This document shows, piece after piece, positions 60,075 to 64,000 of a stretch of 64,000 nucleotides of DNA (position 1 is the first letter of the stretch; the number at the start of each line of letters is the position of its first letter). The notes below the pieces were generated by a model, which was not told the origin of the DNA, searched no databases, and saw only the letters and a program-made list of their open reading frames with translations. This DNA is from Bacillota bacterium (lineage in GTDB: Bacteria > Sysuimicrobiota > Sysuimicrobiia > Sysuimicrobiales > Segetimicrobiaceae), in the NCBI GenBank assembly GCA_021324975.1, contig JAJPIA010000063.1:1-64000 (forward strand), read 5' to 3'. The position numbers and the translations under genes were made by a program.

Positions 60075-60551
60075 TTACGGCCGAGGAACAGCCGGCGTGA
60101 GGCCGTGGCGGTGCATGATTTCCACCATTTTGGCGCGGTCTGGCGCGCCTCCGCCCGCCGTTTTCAGCACATCGGCAGTCTCGCGGAAATACTGCGGACC
60201 GATCGCCGCCGGCGAGACGATACAGAGCGCTTTCACGTCCCGGTTCCCGTGGTTATCGAACCGGTGGACGGCACCGCGTGGAATGCATAGCGTCTGCCCG
60301 GGCCCGACCTCGATGGGTACCCCGTCGACAGTCCAAGTTAGCACGCCGTTGATGCCATAGATCGTCTCTTCATAATGATCGTGGCTATGCGCCGGAGCCG
60401 TCAGACGCTCCCCAAGCGGGACGGTGAGCTCAAACGCCGTCACGCTGCCGTTCGAGTTCTCACCGATGATGAGGAAACGCACGGTGAGCGGCCCGAGACG
60501 GACGGTCTCGTCGGAAGGATTGACGTGGAGATCGACATTCTGCTGCGCCAT
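60075..60551 (-). CDS. cupin-domain protein
   Basis: A 158-residue single cupin. Motif 1 is PAHSHDHYEETIYGINGVLTWTVDG (metal His, His, Glu) and motif 2 is IPRGAVHRFDNHG. This suits a metal-dependent dioxygenase/isomerase or a small-molecule sensor; quercetinase-like proteins are one possibility. ATG 60551 is preceded by AGAAGGAGG. First gene of the cupin-marR operon, so its substrate may be, or may yield, the MarR ligand. Confidence 0.85.
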   Translation of the reverse strand: MAQQNVDLHVNPSDETVRLGPLTVRFLIIGENSNGSVTAFELTVPLGERLTAPAHSHDHYEETIYGINGVLTWTVDGVPIEVGPGQTLCIPRGAVHRFDNHGNRDVKALCIVSPAAIGPQYFRETADVLKTAGGGAPDRAKMVEIMHRHGLTPAVPRP

Positions 60552-60567
60552 GAGGTACCTCCTTCTA

Positions 60568-60582
60568 GTAAATTTAGTTTAC
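60568..60582. promoter_or_regulatory. proximal MarR operator GTAAA-N5-TTTAC
   Basis: GTAAATTTAGTTTAC is an inverted repeat with 5-bp arms. It lies at the expected transcription start of the cupin-marR operon, between the -10 and the Shine-Dalgarno. A second site of the same form is 25 bp away centre to centre. Confidence 0.68.
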
Positions 60583-60589
60583 CACGTCC

Positions 60590-60618
60590 AGGGTAAACAG
60601 AATTTACTGGAATGTCAA
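60590..60618 (-). promoter_or_regulatory. promoter of the cupin-marR operon
   Basis: On the minus strand TTGACA (60618-60613), a 17-nt spacer, and TACCCT (60595-60590). Transcription is expected near 60583. The distal operator fills most of the spacer and reaches into the -10. Confidence 0.65.
60593..60607. promoter_or_regulatory. distal MarR operator GTAAA-N5-TTTAC
   Basis: GTAAACAGAATTTAC has the same 5-bp arms and 5-bp centre as the proximal site. Lying between -35 and -10, it would block RNA polymerase when occupied. The remaining 60620-60751 between this and the aldolase gene shows nothing recognisable. Confidence 0.68.
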
Positions 60619-60751
60619 TACCGTTTCCCCAGCATGGTCACTCCCTTGAGGACACGATCTTGCGCCATCGCGGAAAGGCAAATGGCGCTATCGGGCGGCA
60701 TCCCGGGGACATCTCCTCGCGTGCAGTCGCGGCTTCGAGCAACCGATTCCC

Positions 60752-61534
60752 TTATTCGACACGTGCGCCTGCTCTAGGCGCGGCTTGGAGAAACGCGCGA
60801 CCGGCCCCCGTGAACAATCCCGTCGCTCCGACGGCGATGGCGCGAACGCCCTGTGCCACAAGAGCCGTCGCCGCCGCGGGCGTCCCAGCCACCGTCGCGA
60901 CGACCTTGCCCGCCCCCGCGCTTTCTGCAATCGCCCGGCGCACGAGGTGATCGACCGAAGGGAGTGACGCATCATCCTTGCCCAATTGCGACAGAGCCAG
61001 ATCCCCCGGGCCGATGAAGACCGCGCGGACGCCGGGCACCGCGAGGATGTCCGTCAGGTTCTCCACTGCTTCGGTATCCTCGATCATCGGAAGCGCCCAG
61101 ACTCTCGTGTTGGCGGTCCGATAGTAGTCGAGAGGGGTTCCCGCGGTTCCATATCGTGCCGCCCGACTTGAACTCAACGCCCCTCGTGCCCCCTCGGGTG
61201 GGAACAAGCACGCCGCGATGGCGTTGCGCGCATCAGCGGACGTCCGAATGTGCGGGAAGATCAGGCCCGTCGCGCCGGTATCGAGATACCGGTAGACGCC
61301 GCGCGTATCAGCGTACGGCACACGGATCCACGTGGCCATTCCCTCGCACGCCGCCGCGCGCACCAAGCCAACGCACTCCCGAATCCCGAGGGCGCCATGC
61401 TCAGCATCGACAAAAACGAAATCGAATCCGCAAGCGCCCGCCGCCTCCACAAGATCGGGATCATCCCACCCCATGACGATGCCGTACGCGACCTGGTCTC
61501 GCTCCAAGCGGTCTCGCAACCGATTGGCGTCCAT
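60752..61534 (-). CDS. HpcH/HpaI-family aldolase (class II pyruvate aldolase)
   Basis: A 260-residue TIM-barrel aldolase: GIVMGWDDPDLVEAAGACGFDFVFVDAEHGALG (metal-site region), WIRVPYADTRGVYRYLDTGATGLIFPHI, ALPMIEDTEAVENL and AVFIGPGDLALS. Members cleave 4-hydroxy-2-oxo acids or 2,4-dihydroxyhepta-2-ene-1,7-dioate to pyruvate and an aldehyde. ATG 61534 follows GAGGAGG and overlaps the gamma-glutamyltransferase stop by 1 nt (TGATG). The track start at 61570 is less likely. Confidence 0.87.
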   Translation of the reverse strand: MDANRLRDRLERDQVAYGIVMGWDDPDLVEAAGACGFDFVFVDAEHGALGIRECVGLVRAAACEGMATWIRVPYADTRGVYRYLDTGATGLIFPHIRTSADARNAIAACLFPPEGARGALSSSRAARYGTAGTPLDYYRTANTRVWALPMIEDTEAVENLTDILAVPGVRAVFIGPGDLALSQLGKDDASLPSVDHLVRRAIAESAGAGKVVATVAGTPAAATALVAQGVRAIAVGATGLFTGAGRAFLQAAPRAGARVE

Positions 61535-63162
61535 CACGCCTCCTCGTGCTGCTTGTGTTCTCGACGCCATAAGCCGATGCCCTTGCCTCCCCGCGGATCT
61601 GATGCCGCCGCCACTCCTGCGGAGGTCACGGTGACTGCTTGGTTACATCCCATGTAGCCGGTCACTTCGATCTCGTAGCCGCGACGGCGAAGGGCGTCCG
61701 CGACCGCCCCGGAAAGCGCCGGCTCGACGTAAATCTTGCGCCCAGACTCGCTGTGAATCCGGGGGGCCGCCACGGCGTCCTGCGGCGACATGCCGAACAC
61801 GACGATGTTCAGCAGCGTCTGGAAGACCGAGCTAATAAGGCGGCTCCCGCCCGACGACCCTATCGCCATCCACGGCGCGCCGCCCCTGTAGACGATGGTT
61901 GGGCTGCCGCCACCCATGCGTTTCCGAGGCGCGATCGAATTGTGATAACCACGGAGCGGGTTGAAGTGGCCAAGAAAATTGTTGTAGAGGAAGCCGAGCC
62001 CAGGGGTCATTACCCCGGCCCCCGCGATCGAGCCGATGGAGTGCGTGATGCTCACGATATCGCCACTGTCGTCGCAGACCGAAACATGTGTGGTATGCCC
62101 GTCCGTTGGAGTAGGACCGGCGTGCCCGGTTTCAAACGCGAACTCCTGTCGGGCGGCCCTGACTCGATGCTTTGAAGCGAGCCACTGCACCGGAACGGTC
62201 ACAAACGCGGGATCTGAAAGGTACGGCATGCAATCGCCAAACGCGGTCCGTGTCGCCCAGGCCACCGCCTCAACGTAGTCCGGTCCGTTCCAGGCCAATC
62301 CGGCAAGGTCGACCGCCTCAATCAAGTTCATCATCGTTAGGAGAACGACGCCATGGCCGGGCGGAGGGCTGGAGTACAGCGTGAGATCGCGGAAGTTCCC
62401 TTGCACCGGGTCAACGGTCTGCACGTCGTAGGTCGCGAGATCCTCCCGCGTCACAAACGCTTCGTGCGCCGCGAAGTCCGCGGCCATGCTGGCTGCCACT
62501 TCGCCTTGGTAAAATTCGTCCGGCCCGCCCCGCGCCAGCCGCTCGAGCGTTCGGCCGTACTCGGGTTGACGCAGGCGCTCCCCCACACGCATGACGCGCC
62601 CGCCGGGGAGGTATCGCTCTCGTGCGGCCGCATCCGTGCTCAACTTTCGAAACACGTCGGGGTAGCCCGGTCGGTCCAAACCCTCGAATGTGTAGTACGT
62701 CTCAAGGTATGGGTAGACGGGAAATCCATCCGAAGCGATTCTTGCAGCAGGCTCCACTAACGTCGACCAGCCAAGTCGCGCATCCCCATGGTGCAAGGCC
62801 GTCTCCATGCCGCGCACGAACCCGGGCGTCATGATCGACATGTAGCCTAGCTGGTTGCGGTCGCCCTCGACCAGGTAGCGCCCCGCACGCTCGCTGCGGC
62901 CCATGAAGGCCTCCTCGAAACAGCCGGGCGCTGCGCGCGAACCGACAGCGACCGACGCGTTGAAAAAGCGCGGCGCCGGCCATCCACGCTTGGTCATCAT
63001 TATGTGCGCCATTCCGGCCAGGCCGCAGCCCAGCGGGTTGGTCACGCCCTGCACAAGCGCCGCGGCAACGGCGGCGTCCGCGGCCGTCCCGCCTCGAGCA
63101 AACATTCGCTCCCCGGTCTCCGCGGCGAGCGGTTCCGGACAAGCAATGGCTCCCGCGTTCAC
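61534..63162 (-). CDS. gamma-glutamyltransferase family protein
   Basis: A 542-residue Ntn-hydrolase. The autocatalytic Thr is in DGHTTHVSVCD, where the chain would split into large and small subunits. Other motifs are AADAAVAAALVQGVTNPLGCGLAG, MTPGLGFLYNNFLGHF, PRKRMGGGSPTIV (glycine pair) and GSSGGSRLISSVFQ. There is no signal peptide, so it is probably a cytoplasmic YwrD-like enzyme rather than a periplasmic GGT. The GTG at 63162 is preceded by TAGGAG. It sits between a peptide-importer permease and the aldolase, which suggests processing of imported gamma-glutamyl compounds. Confidence 0.88.
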   Translation of the reverse strand: MNAGAIACPEPLAAETGERMFARGGTAADAAVAAALVQGVTNPLGCGLAGMAHIMMTKRGWPAPRFFNASVAVGSRAAPGCFEEAFMGRSERAGRYLVEGDRNQLGYMSIMTPGFVRGMETALHHGDARLGWSTLVEPAARIASDGFPVYPYLETYYTFEGLDRPGYPDVFRKLSTDAAARERYLPGGRVMRVGERLRQPEYGRTLERLARGGPDEFYQGEVAASMAADFAAHEAFVTREDLATYDVQTVDPVQGNFRDLTLYSSPPPGHGVVLLTMMNLIEAVDLAGLAWNGPDYVEAVAWATRTAFGDCMPYLSDPAFVTVPVQWLASKHRVRAARQEFAFETGHAGPTPTDGHTTHVSVCDDSGDIVSITHSIGSIAGAGVMTPGLGFLYNNFLGHFNPLRGYHNSIAPRKRMGGGSPTIVYRGGAPWMAIGSSGGSRLISSVFQTLLNIVVFGMSPQDAVAAPRIHSESGRKIYVEPALSGAVADALRRRGYEIEVTGYMGCNQAVTVTSAGVAAASDPRGGKGIGLWRREHKQHEEA

Positions 63163-63172
63163 GGTTTCGCTC

Positions 63173-64000
63173 CTACTCGAGCCTGAGGCTCGGATCTAGA
63201 ATGTCGCGCAGCAGATCGCCCACGATGTTGATGCTGAGCAGGGTCGCTCCTAGCACGGCCCCTGGCCAGATCCCAATCCACCAGTCGGTTTGTAAGTAGC
63301 CGCGGGCAGTTTCCAGCATACTGCCCCACTCCGGGGTCGGGGGTTGCGCGCCGAGGCCGAGGAAGCTCAGGGAGGCGCCAATGAGAATCGCGGTACCATA
63401 ACCGAGAGATCCCAGGACAAACACGACATGGCGAACGTTGGGCACAACGTGCCGCCATATCACGCGGGCCCCTGTAGCGCCCAATCCCTGCGCCGCCTCG
63501 ACATACTGACTGGTCTTCACTCCGAGTGTCGCGCCGCGGACCACGCGGCTGAAGGCCGGCGCCTGGCCGATGCCGACCGCGATCATCGCATTCGTCAGCC
63601 CGGGCCCGAGCAACGTCACCACAATCAGCGCCAGCAATATGCCGGGAAACGCCAAGAGGATGTCCACGCCGCGCATGACGACGTTATCGACCCGACCGCC
63701 ATAGAACCCCGCCGTGACGCCGATACTGGTCCCCAGGATGCTACCGATCGCCGTCGCCAGGAGGGCGTAGCTGAGTGACGTGCGCGCGCCGAACACAACT
63801 CTCGTCAGAATATCGCGCCCAAACTCGTCGGTCCCAAAGGGGTGGGCAATGCTTGGGGCGCCCAACACCGCCACCGGATCCATCTGATTGGGATCGGACC
63901 GAGTTAGTGCGCTCGGTGCGATGGCGACCAGGACCACAACGACGAGGAACCCCGCGGCGCCGATGCTGGCCGGACTGGCACGGCGATACGCACGTCGGAT
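63173..64000 (-). CDS. dipeptide/oligopeptide ABC permease (DppC/OppC-like), 5' end outside window
   Basis: The frame stays open to the last base, and the upstream residues (RRAYRRASPASIGAAGFLVVVVLVAIAPS) form the expected first membrane helix, so the gene starts beyond 64000; the track start at GTG 63937 is internal. DppC-type motifs are HPFGTDEFGRDILTRVVFGAR, EAAQGLGATGARVIWRHVVPN and PPTPEWGSMLETARGYL. It ends 10 nt before the gamma-glutamyltransferase start. It is similar to the 41072 permease but is clearly a separate transporter. Confidence 0.9.
   Translation of the reverse strand: MRRAYRRASPASIGAAGFLVVVVLVAIAPSALTRSDPNQMDPVAVLGAPSIAHPFGTDEFGRDILTRVVFGARTSLSYALLATAIGSILGTSIGVTAGFYGGRVDNVVMRGVDILLAFPGILLALIVVTLLGPGLTNAMIAVGIGQAPAFSRVVRGATLGVKTSQYVEAAQGLGATGARVIWRHVVPNVRHVVFVLGSLGYGTAILIGASLSFLGLGAQPPTPEWGSMLETARGYLQTDWWIGIWPGAVLGATLLSINIVGDLLRDILDPSLRLE

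Noticed and set aside
1-64000. CRISPR arrays, tRNA or rRNA genes, insertion sequences, prophage
   Set aside because: I looked for spaced repeats, GGTTC-type T-loops within cloverleaf context, transposase motifs and phage genes and found none. GGTTC in the 8958-9126 leader is not part of a tRNA, as no acceptor stem or anticodon arm fits around it.

Overview
The window is about 70% GC, gene-dense and without any rRNA, tRNA, CRISPR array, insertion sequence or phage gene that I can see. Purine-rich Shine-Dalgarno sequences of the GGAGG type, frequent 4-nt start/stop overlaps, many ABC transporters, Tat-type signal sequences, a LigD-type NHEJ ligase and an ECF42 sigma factor suggest a free-living, heterotrophic, high-GC soil-type bacterium. 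Lineages such as Actinomycetota, Chloroflexota or the CSP1-3/Sysuimicrobiota type would fit, but the sequence alone does not settle it.

Layout. 1-1.8 kb: the end of an ArsB/NhaD-like permease and a UspA-like protein. 1.8-9 kb (minus): a PaoABC-like molybdenum aldehyde oxidoreductase, a membrane J-domain protein, a stand-alone Lrp/AsnC ligand-binding domain, GlpD and a DUF488 protein. 9-15.4 kb (plus): an ABC importer (binding protein, two permeases, ATPase) co-transcribed with a PuuA-like glutamine-synthetase-family ligase and an SDR dehydrogenase, preceded by a striking potentially structured leader. 15.4-25.9 kb: GNAT acetyltransferase, PQQ-like propeller protein, YihY, nitrilase, branched-chain aminotransferase, LigD, DUF72 and an ABC-2 exporter. 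26-34 kb (plus): an OpuC/OsmF-like quaternary-amine importer, a class V aminotransferase, a phosphoesterase, then a MarR-controlled ABC-2 exporter.

34-44.7 kb: quinone oxidoreductase plus aldehyde dehydrogenase, DUF3105 protein, phosphoesterase plus SIS protein, polysaccharide deacetylase, ACT-like protein, metallo-beta-lactamase-fold lactonase-like enzyme and a Dpp/Opp-type peptide importer. 44.7-56 kb: a single-chain MASE1-GAF-SpoIIE-HATPase-STAS signalling protein, an amidase, a HAD-family protein, the ECF42/DGPF module and a YncE/phosphatase fusion. 56-64 kb: an M19 dipeptidase, a decayed ECF41 sigma-factor remnant, a PadR/SHOCT pair, an auto-regulated cupin-MarR operon with two clear operators, and an operon of Dpp-type permease, gamma-glutamyltransferase and HpcH/HpaI aldolase that runs off the right edge.

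The most interesting signals are regulatory: (1) the leader at 8958-9126, with iterated GGTTC/GAACC segments able to form mutually exclusive hairpins, one of which would mask the Shine-Dalgarno; (2) twin GTAAA-N5-TTTAC operators wrapped around the cupin-MarR promoter; (3) promoters placed so that the mRNA would start exactly at a GTG start codon (leaderless), at padR and at an ABC ATPase; (4) a TGTCGA-N17-CGAC element upstream of the DGPF pair next to ECF42; (5) a perfect 10-1-10 palindrome upstream of padR; (6) a complete partner-switching circuit fused in one polypeptide.
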